From contig NC_088302.1 in assembly GCF_032854445.1 (NCBI RefSeq), forward strand, positions 32,455,979 through 32,519,978: a stretch of 64,000 nucleotides of DNA, written 5' to 3'. Positions 1 through 11,600 of this stretch are shown piece after piece (within the stretch, counting starts at the first letter, position 1; each line of letters begins with the position of its first letter). Position numbers and translations under genes: made by a program. The notes under the pieces are model-generated. The model searched no databases. It saw only the letters and a program-made list of their open reading frames with translations, and was not told the DNA's origin. Origin of the DNA: Liolophura sinensis. Lineage: Eukaryota; Mollusca; Polyplacophora; Chitonida; Chitonidae.

Positions 1-429
1 ATGGGAAATCAGGCGTCCTCGCTCTGCTATAAAATGAAACAGTTTTCTTGGCGTATTATGCCCATTGTCCTGGTTCTGTTGACCTATTCGGCCGACCCTG
101 ACTGGTGGATTGCATTCTCTAACACGACAAGCATAATACTACCATTCCCTTAAACTGAACGTGTCCTGTTTCGTGGATACACAAGAGATTAGCGCCAATC
201 TTTTGGGGGCTTCACAGTCGATAGTATTCTCTTTATCCCCGGGGCAGGCAATCCTCGACTGTGAGCCAGAGATGATAACCCCGTGCTTAGATATTATACT
301 CATAAAGGCCCTCCACAGACAGGAGAAAATTTGTCTTTTTCTGTATAAAACAATATTCGTGATGATTAACCAGTTTAATTAATCTTATTCGCCGGGAGCA
401 TATAGTTTCATGCTTTGGGCATGGTTTTC
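1..429. other. Unassigned non-coding sequence
   Basis: No recognisable gene. A 50-codon reading frame runs from the ATG at base 1 to a TAA at 151-153, with a hydrophobic middle stretch. Nothing in it matches a family I know, and a frame this short is expected by chance. Confidence 0.4.
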
Positions 430-575
430 CAAGATATATTTATCTGACTGGTGTTTTACGTCGTACTCAAGAATATTTCACTACGACGGCGGCCAGCATT
501 ATGGTGAGAGGAAACCCAACATATCCCGGGGGAAACCCGCGAACATCCTCATTTTGCTGGTAGACCTCATGATAT
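430..575 (-). repeat. SINE family A fragment
   Basis: Partial, diverged copy of the commonest repeat in this window. On the + strand it reads as the reversed 3' half: ctggtgttttacgtcgtact, then the cggcggccagcattatggtg block, then the gggaaaccc block. The tRNA-like head is missing. Confidence 0.8.
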
Positions 576-1503
576 ATGAACGCTGTAAGATATACTTTCA
601 ACAAAGCACGGGGAAATACACTTATGCTTGAATAAGTAAATTATGTCCTTTTCCCTAGAAATTATCGAAAAAATAAAAAACAATATTATTTAACCTTACT
701 CGCCTAGACCACAGTTTCATGCTTTGGGCATTCGCCTCAACGTTTTACGAATTCCAAGGTATACTTTCGGAAAGGTATGGGTATATGGTGTAATTCTATA
801 TAAATGTGTAAGTAAAGTCTATCTTTTTCTCTAGGAATTATGGGAAAAATTAACCAGTTTACCTTACCCGCAAGTTTCATTCTTTGGACTTACGATTTAC
901 GAAAACTATGGTATACTTCTTAAAAAAGTCGGAGATATAGAGGTATTCTGTGTATACATGGACCAGATCTATGGATGTTCAGTATGTTTAATTATACCAG
1001 TAATGAGTTATTAAACACTGTCACATCTAATGAAGGTAACGATATACGGACAAGTTTTGGTCGTCAAATGTCTGAAAAATGAAAGTTTGAATTCTGAAAT
1101 GCACACCCACCAGACTCATGTGGACGCAGTATTGATGTGTTTTTTTTAAATTAGCTTAACACGTCGTGAACAACATACCTGTATTCCTTATTCATTTATA
1201 TTTGTACAATTGCATTTCTGAACAATATAAACATGAAATGGCTGTATATGAACAAAATTATAACGCCACTGCAAAGATTAACATTTAAGGAATGCAACGA
1301 TACTTAATGGGCTAACAAAACCCCTTCATAATAATTATTTCTCAGTTTTGTTGAGAACTGACATATTATCAATAAATAATCCTAATACATGTCGAGCCGA
1401 GTTTAGCTTGACAGAGCCCACCTCCGATCTGATCGACCTAAATCTATATTAGAAAGGCCTTAGTTCAGCTAAGACAATGTTATGGCATGTTATGTTATTT
1501 GAA
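576..1503. other. AT-rich non-coding DNA, no gene seen
   Basis: AT-rich sequence without a convincing reading frame. It contains a locally repeated block (about 397-470 and 690-760, and again near 870) around a catgctttgggca motif and a gaattatxgaaaaaat motif, suggesting an old degenerate tandem duplication. Confidence 0.4.
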
Positions 1504-1808
1504 TGGGGTGGTTGGAGGGGGGGGGGGGGGGGCTGAGGGGGAGTCTTCGTGGCCGTTGACGGTAACACGTCAGCCCGGCACAATGACCCAAGAGCCTCCC
1601 ACCAAATGTGGTTGCTGTGAGTTCAAGTCCAGCTCATGCTGGCTTCCTCTCCAGTCGTACATGGGAAGGTCTTCCAGCAAGCTGGCCGTGGGCTTCTCCC
1701 GGGCTCTGCCCGTTTCACTCCCACCATAATGCTGACCGCCGTCATATAAGTGAAATATTCTTGAGTACGGCCTAAAATACCAGTCAAACAAATTAATAAA
1801 TAAATTCA
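1504..1808 (+). repeat. SINE family A copy, near full length, preceded by a poly-G run
   Basis: A G-rich run (1504-1545) leads into a tRNA-like head whose A box is decayed but whose B box (gagttcaagtcc) is intact near 1620. The body (ctcatgctggcttcctctcc), the ccataatgctg block and the 3' end with ttaataaataaa follow. Apparent reading frames here on both strands are repeat artefacts. Confidence 0.85.
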
Positions 1809-2003
1809 TTTGATAGAAACTATAGTGCCTTAGGGCTTTAATTGGAGGTGTCACAGTGAATTAACGTCGCTAAAGTCGGCCTCCTCAGTGGCTTTACGGC
1901 TTAACGTCGCGGGGTTGGGTGTGCGGTTTACTGATGTCTGGTGAAAAGGATGAGTGTTTTCTTCAAACTCCATCCATTTCAAATTTCTTTCTTCCACCAA
2001 CTT

Positions 2004-2004
<1 letters not shown>

Positions 2005-2093
<89 letters not shown>

Positions 2094-2131
2094 TAAATAA
2101 ATAAATAAATTAATAAATAAATAAATAAATA
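2005..2131. repeat. Microsatellite (AAGT)n passing into (AAAT)n
   Basis: About 22 tetranucleotide AAGT units to roughly 2093, followed by AAAT units to 2131. The single-base change in the unit midway suggests two linked slippage-prone tracts. Confidence 0.97.
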
Positions 2132-2959
2132 CCCATCACAACCCTGAAAGCTATGCAGTAAAATTACTATGTTATGGCATTGAAATGATGCTAGAAGAGG
2201 CTATGACGTCCCAATCTTATTAAAGAATTTGACAGCTGTATTATAAGGCGCATGATCTGTAGCATGACATCTGCTCCGAGGCCGTCATGGCTGAAATGGT
2301 TACTCAAGTTTACAGCTCACTTCCTCTGATAATAAAGCCGCACAACACTTGACAGGATAATTAAACTCAAGGAGTGCCAACGTGTTCCAGCAAGGGTCTC
2401 TATTATATCGGGTTATCACAGAAACGACGAAGACCCGGGAGTGGCGATGTTTGCCCCGGCGCCTGCTAATTTGGTTATATCATCTGAATTTTGTTGTAGT
2501 TAATAAACACATACAACGTGCATTGGCAACTTTTCGCATTTGCCAACTTCCAGACCTTTTTAACGGATCTTTTGTAAACGCGAAAATCGGTGCCACTAAT
2601 CATGGAAAAATAAGGGCATGACTAATTGCTTCTGGGACTCCGCTGTGCGTACAAGGCGGTTGTAATTGCATTAACGCTGAGCCTTAACGGAACAGTAAAC
2701 ACTAGATGCAATCTAGCAATCCAGCACTGACAATGAAGATTAGAAGCCATGCCTTAAAACTGTTGTCGAATGATTGCTCTGATGCTCTATCAGATGTGAA
2801 CGACAATCATCTTTAACCTCAATTTATATCGTCGTGCTAGATAAAGCTTCTCTTTTTTCCCAACGGACATCGTCTCGCAATAGGCTTTGGTATAAAAACG
2901 ACAGTATATATATTAAACAATTGGAGCACATAATGTTCGTTGAAACCTTGTTCAGTGTA
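2132..2959. other. Unassigned non-coding sequence
   Basis: No repeat family from elsewhere in the window and no exon-like frame recognised. An 80-codon frame at 2382-2621 has no family resemblance and is probably chance. Confidence 0.35.
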
Positions 2960-3125
2960 ATAAAAGACTTACAGCACAGAGAGTAAAACCAAAGCAGCGA
3001 CGACAATGTGGTATTTGGTTACAACCCAATACATGTAATTCAGACCCAATAAATAACTTTATACTGGATGGTCGCCACGATACGGCTGCAAAATTGCCGA
3101 TGTGGCTTTAAGCCATAATCAATCA
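2960..3125 (+). repeat. Dispersed repeat family E, copy 1
   Basis: Shares several blocks in the same order with 18548-18740: taaaagacttac near the start, tcgccacgata in the middle and taagccataatcaatcat at the end. The 3' block resembles the end of a molluscan SINE, so this is probably an old SINE copy. Confidence 0.65.
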
Positions 3126-3769
3126 TTTATACTGCATGGAAAAATGAATAGGTAATATGCGAGAATGACGGTGATCTTATGTGAAATTATGAACAATTTT
3201 ATATGAAGAATATTTATGCAAGATTAAAGGAATTTTCCTTTGAAAGAAATTGTACTATGTGCTGCCAAAAGCATTCATAACATAATGGAATCCGTTACGA
3301 TTAAACCTATAATTATATGTTTATATGGGATTGAGTCTTAATTGTTCACTTTTTGGTGTGATTATTTGAAAAGTACAGCTGAATTGTGTTTTTAAGTTTT
3401 ATTATAAATTCCATACCATTGAGGTAAACCAATAATCATTGATTGATACATTTTCATTGCCATGAACAACGATGCTAACATTTCATGACTTTCATTTCAA
3501 CCTCCGGTAATTATCTTAAAATTATTTTGAAATATTTCTGGGTGACGCTTTTACGAACGTTATTGCACTTCATGGTTTTCAATCTACTTCTGTTGTCATT
3601 AAGTGATTAAGTGGATCTCTGTCAAACTTATTGAAAACGTATTATTATTTAGCTGTGGAAATGAAACCCACGTATGCAATTAAATCTTTATAATGAGCCA
3701 GACATATTGTTTTGCTAACAGTTTTGTTACATACTTCACCAGATAACTTTGGCTGGCCCACGTGTTAAA
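3126..3769. other. AT-rich non-coding DNA upstream of the receptor gene
   Basis: Strongly AT-rich, no recognisable exon or repeat. It could hold promoter or intron sequence of the receptor gene; no TATA-box or other core element stands out. Confidence 0.35.
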
Positions 3770-3952
3770 AGCTCTTTTGTTCGTTACGACTCTCAGTCCC
3801 TAGGCCCATGAGCGCGCGTTCGAGTCTAGTTAGGGTCTTACTCAGGAAGTTTAAAACGGGCACTTCGGTTTCCTCCACTTATAAAGCAAGCCACATTCAT
3901 ATAAGTAAAACAGAGCAAATTTAAACACCAATGAAATAAATAATTGCTTAAG
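3770..3952 (+). repeat. Degenerate SINE just upstream of the first receptor exon
   Basis: A B-box-like gttcgagtct near 3819 is followed by a 3' end, ataagtaaaac, then aaacaccaatgaaataaata, that parallels the family A tail. It ends about 70 bp before the splice acceptor at 4021-4022, so it may have contributed to the local AT-rich acceptor context. Confidence 0.6.
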
Positions 3953-4022
3953 CCACGTTTTTTTTATCAATTGTTTTGATTTTTATTTTTTTTCTAAGGC
4001 ACAGTTGTTCTTGATATTGCAG

Positions 4023-4329
4023 ACTGTTCGTCCGGGTTGCGGGCGTCGCCTCCGTTGGCTTCGTCCGGCTGTAAGAGTCCCTCTCCATCCCCCATCACTG
4101 TCTCCGCGGACTCCAGCTTCCAGCCGAGAACCATGTGCTCTCCTTCGCATAGTCGTGAGTCTGGGAGTCCAATCCATTGCGTTGAGATGAGTCTGGGCAA
4201 GCGCTGTTCTCCTGGACTGACATGCGTCGTTTGTGGTGACACTTCCAGCGGGAAACATTACGGAATTCTCGCCTGTAATGGCTGTAGCGGCTTCTTCAAA
4301 AGAAGCGTTCGCAGAAAGCTGATATACAG
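4023..4329 (+). CDS. NR2E3: NR2E3 exon 1: amino terminus and first zinc finger
   Basis: Preceded by an acceptor-like ttcttgatattgcag ending at 4022, so an upstream exon exists and this one is either 5' leader plus start (ATG 4133) or coding throughout. The frame is open from 4025. Upstream of the DBD the text is Ser/Pro rich. The DBD starts at [20 protein letters not shown] and the exon ends inside the Arg codon of KLIYR (phase 2) at donor AG|gtatta. Confidence 0.88.
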
Positions 4330-7300
4330 GTATTATTTAATATTCCCAAATATACCGTTATGTTGAAGTTTGCCAGGTAAAAAAAATCGTCAAGAATTAG
4401 TTTTGACCTGTTTACAATCTAACGATCTAAGACAATCTAACAGTTTTGATAGTTTTTCTATTCATAGACACTGAGATTCAATATTGGAATGGCGTATTAA
4501 AATTGACCATATATTAAATCAGTTGTATATATTTTAATGAAATTCTCGGAGGTGACCCTTCTGTTAAGTCTATATTTACCGAGCACACTTCACAATCATG
4601 GTTAATACCTCCATTTTCTCGATTGAGAAACTCCTTTTAAATTACTGAGAGTCCCTTTTATAGACACAGGTGGGGGCCTCTTTTTGAAGTCTTTGTGTCA
4701 AATGTGAAATAAGGTGAATTTTTCACTTCTCTCCTTTTTATTTTTTCTCTAATTTGCTTTACTCATGTGTATGGTGTCTATGTTTTTGGGGTAGATGTCA
4801 AGCCGGGACTGGCATGTGTTTGGTCGACAAGGCTCATAGGAATCAGTGTCAGGCGTGTCGTTTAAAGAAGTGTTTACAGATGGGAATGAACAAAGATGGT
4901 GAGTGAAGATTTCAGCCTTTGATCTTTAGTAGGGTCGATTTAACAGGTTATCCCATCTAAATCCGCGAGACGGCGCTCTGAATTATTCATAAGAGCTCTT
5001 CATTGTTTGGAGGTGTGATAGTACGGGGACCTCCCTGGTCTATGTTTGTTTCCTCCTGTGTGCTAGCTAAAGCCTTATTCTCAAATAGGAGTTAAACCAG
5101 CTGCTTTTGAATGACGACTGGACTGTTGATAGTTTTAAAAAGTAATTTAACAAAATGAGAGGTGTGTTATGGGGGTGAAGAGTGAAATAGTACATAGCGA
5201 CAACTTCGCCTTTATTTGGTCGAGTCTTAAGCAGTGCGATTTGTCCCTTGCCTTCGTCAAGTGGGACTTTCGAGATTTGCTTTTAGTTTAACTGTTAAAA
5301 AACACCGGTAAAACGTTACAAACGAGCGCTTAGCCATACCTTGGGCGTCGACAACTCGGGACTTTTCTCTTCTATGTTAAAATGAATTAGAGGTACAGCG
5401 GGAAACCCAACTTTCCTTTTTTTGACGTATAAACTAGAGATTAACTCTGCCAAATATCTACATGTCTCTCACGGGGCGGTCGAGTAAATCGAGGATGGTA
5501 GTGAATCTCGCCTAGTCCTTATTCTTTTCTCTTTCGTTGACTTAAACGCATTGCTCTCCACTTCCTGATACATTAGGTTTGACTTCAAAAAGAACAGTAA
5601 TGAAGGGTCTAAACATGCGCCGAGTCATCGCTCGTATAGACATTTCAGTTAAATCGGAGCTAACTTTACACCGAAAGTTCAACGAGGACGATATAGTGAA
5701 GTTAAATGTCAATCTGTCTTGCTCTTAGTCCATTGCCATTTGTTATTATAAAAAACAAATGCGATTCATAAAATACTTAATCAGTCAATCAATCAATGTT
5801 AAATATCGATTCCATCAACTTGATAACCCGATTGAACAAAAGAACAAAAGAACAAAAGATTGTCTTTTTGAAAAGTTGAGAGGGATTGAATTATTCAATC
5901 GTATAAATATTTCATAGCTAACAGAGAAAATTTTAAAGTTTAAAGTTTGTATATTTGCCACGGTTCTGTATGAAAACTTACAAGAGTTACAGGAAGAACA
6001 GAAATAAAATAAATTGGTAAAGTCATAATCATTGATTTGGAATTCTTACCAATAACTCTGAACTGTTTTAACGCCAACTTTTTAAAACTTTTGAAACGAA
6101 GATGTTGCCTGTCTGCTGTAGCTGTTCAAAACGAACGCCAACCTAGGAACACTGCCCAGGTGAGACAGGACCAATCGAGAACGAGCTGGATCATTCAATA
6201 GGAGGCAACTCTGTGACCGTATCCGCCACCCACCCGGCCTTCAGCCCAGGGGCAAACAATCGCTTTATGGCCAGCCTCATGACTGCGGAAACCAGCGCCA
6301 AGCTAGAACAAGAAGATAATGGTAAGTTTGAGCTCTGAAGTCGCCATTATCAAACACAGTTTAGCACAATTTAGGAAAATGTCAGCAGAGGGTTATTCAT
6401 AAAAAAACCAAACAAACAGAAACGTGAAACAGATCGGAGAATTTTGAAAATAATATGTGTATTTTTATATACGCTATAGGTTGATATATTGATTGATTGG
6501 CTGATAATAGTAATAAACGTTTAACATTGATTGATGTCGAATTTGTTAAAATAACCAAATGGTGTGATCTGAATTTGTGTTATAAACACATGGAACATGG
6601 GGTAATTGGGGTAAAGTGACATTAGGACAGGCATATGAGGGCACAATGGGTAAATCATAGGTGTCTTTGTGGAAGGGTTGGGTAAAATCGTGCTCAGGGA
6701 AGAGAGTGAGGGTGCCATCCTGAACGTATGGTATAGTTGACAAAAATTGTTGATTCTTCTTTTAGAAACGGCCATTTCTAAATTTATATATACAGACTGC
6801 TGGGATTAATACAAATCTCGTATTGTGTTTATGTTTCACACTGTACTCAAGAATACATCACTTCAGCAGTCAGGTTTAAGGGAAAAGAAAAACAGATAGT
6901 GCCGAAGTAAAACATCACACCTTTCTACGTACCATGCAAACCCCCTGACGTACCACCGAAGCCCAGCCAACAAGATCGGAATTCGAATAGGCGAACTCAT
7001 TGGGTAAAAGTGGTCGCTGTCTTAGATTTTTTTTTTTTTAGGGATCCCGTTCTTCCCGAACGGGATCCCTATTGTTATTGTTCTGTTTTTTCTTATTATT
7101 ATTATTATTATTATTAGGGATCCCGTTCTTCCGGAACGGGATCCCTATTGTTATTGTTCTGTTTTTTCTTATTATTATTATTATTATTATTATTTTTTTT
7201 TTTCGATTTTGTTAGCAGCAGAACTCCAACACCGTTCAACAGAGAAGTTCAAAATTTTGCACACATAATCTAGCGGAAATTTTCTAGGGGTATATTTTTT

Positions 7301-8657
7301 TTTTTTTTGGCTATGTCACGTGGTTCGGCCGCCATATTGGATTTTGTGTATAATCTTTAAAAATCTTCTTCTCCAGAACCACTGATCCGATCTATGTCAA
7401 ATTTAACATGCAACTAGTAGGTCATGAGTTCTTTAAAGTTTGCGAAAATGGTTCACTTCCGATCAAAACTCTGGAAGCTCGCCATTGGTCGAATTTATGA
7501 CGTCACAAAAAGTTCTCAAAGTTCATTTGTTCTGAACGAATTCTGATGTATCTTGAGCTGCTGATTCTGAATCTGGTTGTATTTTTTGCATATCTGTGTA
7601 ACTTTTTGAGATATGAGCAAAAAACTAAAAAAATTACGTAATTTCAATGGCGTTTTAATCGAGAACTATGGCCGCTAGAAATGTGCAAATTGCATGAAAA
7701 TGTAGTTCAAGACACGCTCTTTCGATCATTCGTCAACGGATTTGAGCTCCGATTAAAAGTTTTCTCGCTAGAAGCGTTTAAAAAACAACACCGTTTTTGT
7801 TTAGAAAAAGATGGGAATCCTATTGCTTTAACATGGAGTTAGATGGGGAATGGACTGGATTTGCAGTATTTGACCTGATGCTTTCGGCTACGCTGTCCGT
7901 GATCTCCCGAAACCGTTGTAGGATGACATTCAGCTATACAGTACTATATTAGATGGCGTAGAGATCTAACTACAACAGTAAACGGCATGCAACTGTGAAA
8001 GTTAGCTTTGTTTTGCGTAGACCTCGTCCTCTTTACTACACGTTAAACAGGCCAGGGTAATTGACAGATATGGACATGTGCCGTGGCCCAAGTGCGGGCT
8101 TTCTATTGATGGCCGAGCTATCATGAGAGCCGTGAGTCTGTGCATGGCGTGTCGTGGATTGAGATGTGAATGTACAAACTTGCTGTTACACTGGTCGTGT
8201 TTTTGCGTTATTTCTTACAAATAGCGGGCTAAGTCTGCCAAGGAACGACCGTTTTTCACTAGGCATAGCCTAACTTCATAAAGTTCGCCGATCTATTCAC
8301 GGGAATGCAAATGACCGGCCGACTGCCTCAGTGACAAACGGTGTAAGGTCGCATGGAAACTTTGAAAGCCGTGTATGTGGAACATGTGTCCTTCAAACAC
8401 AGAACATGAAGGGAAAACGTCATCGATCCGATCCGGGATCCCGGCCTAGGATCTGCTATTCGCAGATCCATTCTAGTTATTATTATTATTATTATTTTTT
8501 TTTTTTCGATTTTGTTAGCAGCAGAACTTCAACACCGTTAAACATAGAAGTTCAAAATTTTGCACACACAATCTAGAGGAAATTTCTAGAGGTATATTTT
8601 TTTTTTTTTGCTATTTCACGTGGTTCGGCCTCGCCATATTGGATTTTGAGTAAAATC

Positions 8658-8688
<31 letters not shown>

Positions 8689-11600
8689 ACAGATCGTTCT
8701 CAAATTTGACATGCAACTAGTAGGTCAGGAGTTCTTCAAAGTTTGCGAAATGGTTCACTTCCGGTCAAAACTCTGGAAGCTCGCCATTGGTCGAATTTGT
8801 GACGTCACAAAAAGTTCTGAAAGTTCATATGTTCTGAACGTATTCTGATGTATCTTGAGCTGCTGATTCCGAATCTGCTTGTATTTTTTCAATATCTGTG
8901 TAACTTTTTGAGATATCAGCCAAAAAATCAATAAAGTTACGTAACTTCAATGACCTGTAACTCGAGAACTAGGACAGCTAGAAATGTGCAACCTGCACGA
9001 AATTATAGCCCAAGACATGCTCTTTCGAGCATTCGTCAACGAATTTCAGCTCCGATCAATAGTTTTTTTCGCTACAAGCGTTTAAATCACAACACCGTAT
9101 TTTGTTTAGAAAAAGTTGGGAATCCTATTGCTTTAACATGGAGTTAGATGGGGACTGGACTGGGTTTATAGTATTTGACCTGATGCTTTCGGCCACACTG
9201 TCCGTGATCTCCCCGAAACAGTTGTAGGATGACATTGATTCCAGTTCCCATCTATCTCCAGTACTCTATTAGAAGGCGTAGAGATCTAACTACAACAGCA
9301 AATGACATGGACCTGTAAAAGTTAACTTTGTTTTGCGCAGACCTCGCCCTCTTTACTATACGTTAAACAGTCCAGGGTGATTAACAGATATGGACATGTG
9401 AACTGGTCCAAGTGCTGACTTTCCAACGATGGCCGAGCTATCAGTGGAGCAGTGAGTCCTGTGCATGGCATGTCGTGGATTGAGATGTAAATGTACAAAC
9501 AGGCTGTTACACTGGTCGTGTTTTTGCCTAATTTCTTCCAATTAGCGGGCTAAATCTGCCAAGGAACGACCGTTTTTCACTGGGCATAGCGTAGCATCAT
9601 TAAGGTCGCCGATCTATTCGAGGGAATGCAAATGACCGGCCGACTGCATCAGTGACAAACGGTGTAAGGTCGCATGGAAACTTTGAAAGCCGTGTATATG
9701 GAATATGTGTCCTTCGAACACAGAACATGAAGGGGGGAAATGTCATCGATCCGATCCGGGATCCCGGCCTAGGATCTGCTATTCGCAGATCCATTCTAGT
9801 TTTGATTGGTGTTTTACGCCGTACTCAAGAATATTTCACTTATACGACGGCGGCCAGCATTATGGTGGGTGGAAACCGGGCACAGCCCGGGGGGAAACCC
9901 CGCGACCATCCGCAGGTTGCTGACAGACCGCGACCATCCGCAGGTTGCTGACAGACCTTCAGACTTCGGCCGGAGAGGAAGCCAGCATAAGCTGGTCTTG
10001 AACTCACAGCGACCGCATTGGTGAGAGGCTTCTGGGTCACTACGCTGCGCTAGCGCGCTAACCGACTGAGCCATGGAGGCCCCCGCTGTCTTAGAGAGCC
10101 CGTTGGTTTGATCATTATTAGGGGTGACACTTTTTTATTTTACCCATTTGATAAATCAAGAAACCAGGGTATTAACAATTAAACGTCAGTAAGACGGCTT
10201 GAGATAAAAAAATGTTATAACAGTTCCCATTTCTAGCCATGTGGCGTTTTCTGTACTAATTATGTTTTCATTCGTCCACAGACAGAGAGGAAACCATTGA
10301 TGTGACAACTGTGGAAGCCGAGCGTAGTCTTCAGCACGTGCACCAGACTCACGTGCCATCTTACACTGAGGCAGCACTTTACTCTCGCGGGGACGAGACC
10401 GTGTACGAGTGCTCGGCGAGACTTCTATTTTTGGCGGTGAAATGGACGAAAAGTTTGCCCTCCTTCGCCAATCTTCCCTTCAGAGACCAGGTAATGACAA
10501 CCGCATAATATAACAAAAGAGTCTTTACGTAACGAAGGAACAAACAAACCAACTTTCACCATCACTATTTGATACAGTATTATTATCATTATAATTATTA
10601 ATATTATTATTATTATAGAAAGGCTATTTTGGTTGTTCTCTAACAATTAACAAGTAACAATTAATTGTTAATCATATTAAATGTAATTGCTACAGACAGA
10701 ATATTAAAGAGCCCAGAAGATCTCATATCATCGTAAGTAGCTTTATTTGGAATGTAGACATAGGTGAGCATGGACAACACACTCATTTTTTCCTTAAGGC
10801 TTTGCTTCGTGTAATTTATCAGATACATGATAACTATGTGCTGATATGCACTAAGTCAAGTTATCTCAGGTGCAACGTTAAGCAGCTGTTAGTCGCACAA
10901 CTGAATCAATCACTAGACTTAATGTAATCAGTTTCTGATGTAGATTGTATTGTGTGTTGACAGGTTATACTTTTAGAGGAGGCTTGGAGTGAGCTGTTTT
11001 TGTTGTGCGCCATCCAGTGGTCCATGCCCATGGACACATCCCCATTACTCATGGCGTCAGAGCACGTGCACGGTCCTGTCAATGGAAAGTCTAGTCTTGC
11101 GCATGCCGATATTCACGTCTTGCAAGATGTCTTCTCTCGCTTTCGAATCAATCAAGTTGATCCGGCTGAGTTTGCCTGTTTGAAGGCTGTAGTTTTATTT
11201 AAACCAGGTAAGTTGTTCTTTTCTTTTTAACCATGCCAATGCCCGTTGTGTGACACTTTCATTATGCTTTCATCTGGTATTCATCGTGAGTCCAGTCTCC
11301 ATGCTTAATGTTATACCCGAACTGTCATGTGCTGTCAAGATTTTTGTGTAAAGAAAATCTGAGATAGGCATATAAGACACTCACAGGAAAAATGTAGTTT
11401 GTAGTGTTTTTTGTAGTTTGGTTACGGAGAAGTTACAAGTTTGGTGGGACACGTGATGCTTACCTTTGGGTTTAGAACTGATTAAAATGTTCTTTAAATT
11501 GACATCCAAGCTCTATATTCGATTGTTTATTCGTATTATATTTTCCGCCATCCAGTGTTTTCTCCTGATAAAAAAACACATTCTTAGGTGAATTTAGCTG

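Larger units (their letters stand above)
7015..10095 (-). mobile_element. Nested insertion: SINE family A with a palindrome-ended 1.3 kb repeat, twice, inside its tail
   Basis: Flanked by a perfect 12-bp direct repeat, cgctgtcttaga, at 7015-7026 and 10084-10095. Read on the - strand the order is: target-site copy, SINE head next to ggggcctccatggctc, SINE body, then two tandem copies of a 1.3 kb repeat, a palindromic block, a run of 13 A residues (7027-7039 as T) and the second target-site copy. The simplest history is a SINE insertion followed by insertion of the other element into its A tail. Confidence 0.85.

Noticed and set aside
1-153. 50-codon ATG frame beginning at base 1 with a hydrophobic centre
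   Set aside because: No family resemblance, no following splice donor of note, and frames of this length are expected by chance.
7015-10095. LTR retrotransposon (two 1.3 kb direct copies as LTRs)
   Set aside because: The copies are adjacent with no internal region, no TG...CA ends and no primer-binding site, and the block's outer boundaries are a SINE head and a homopolymer.
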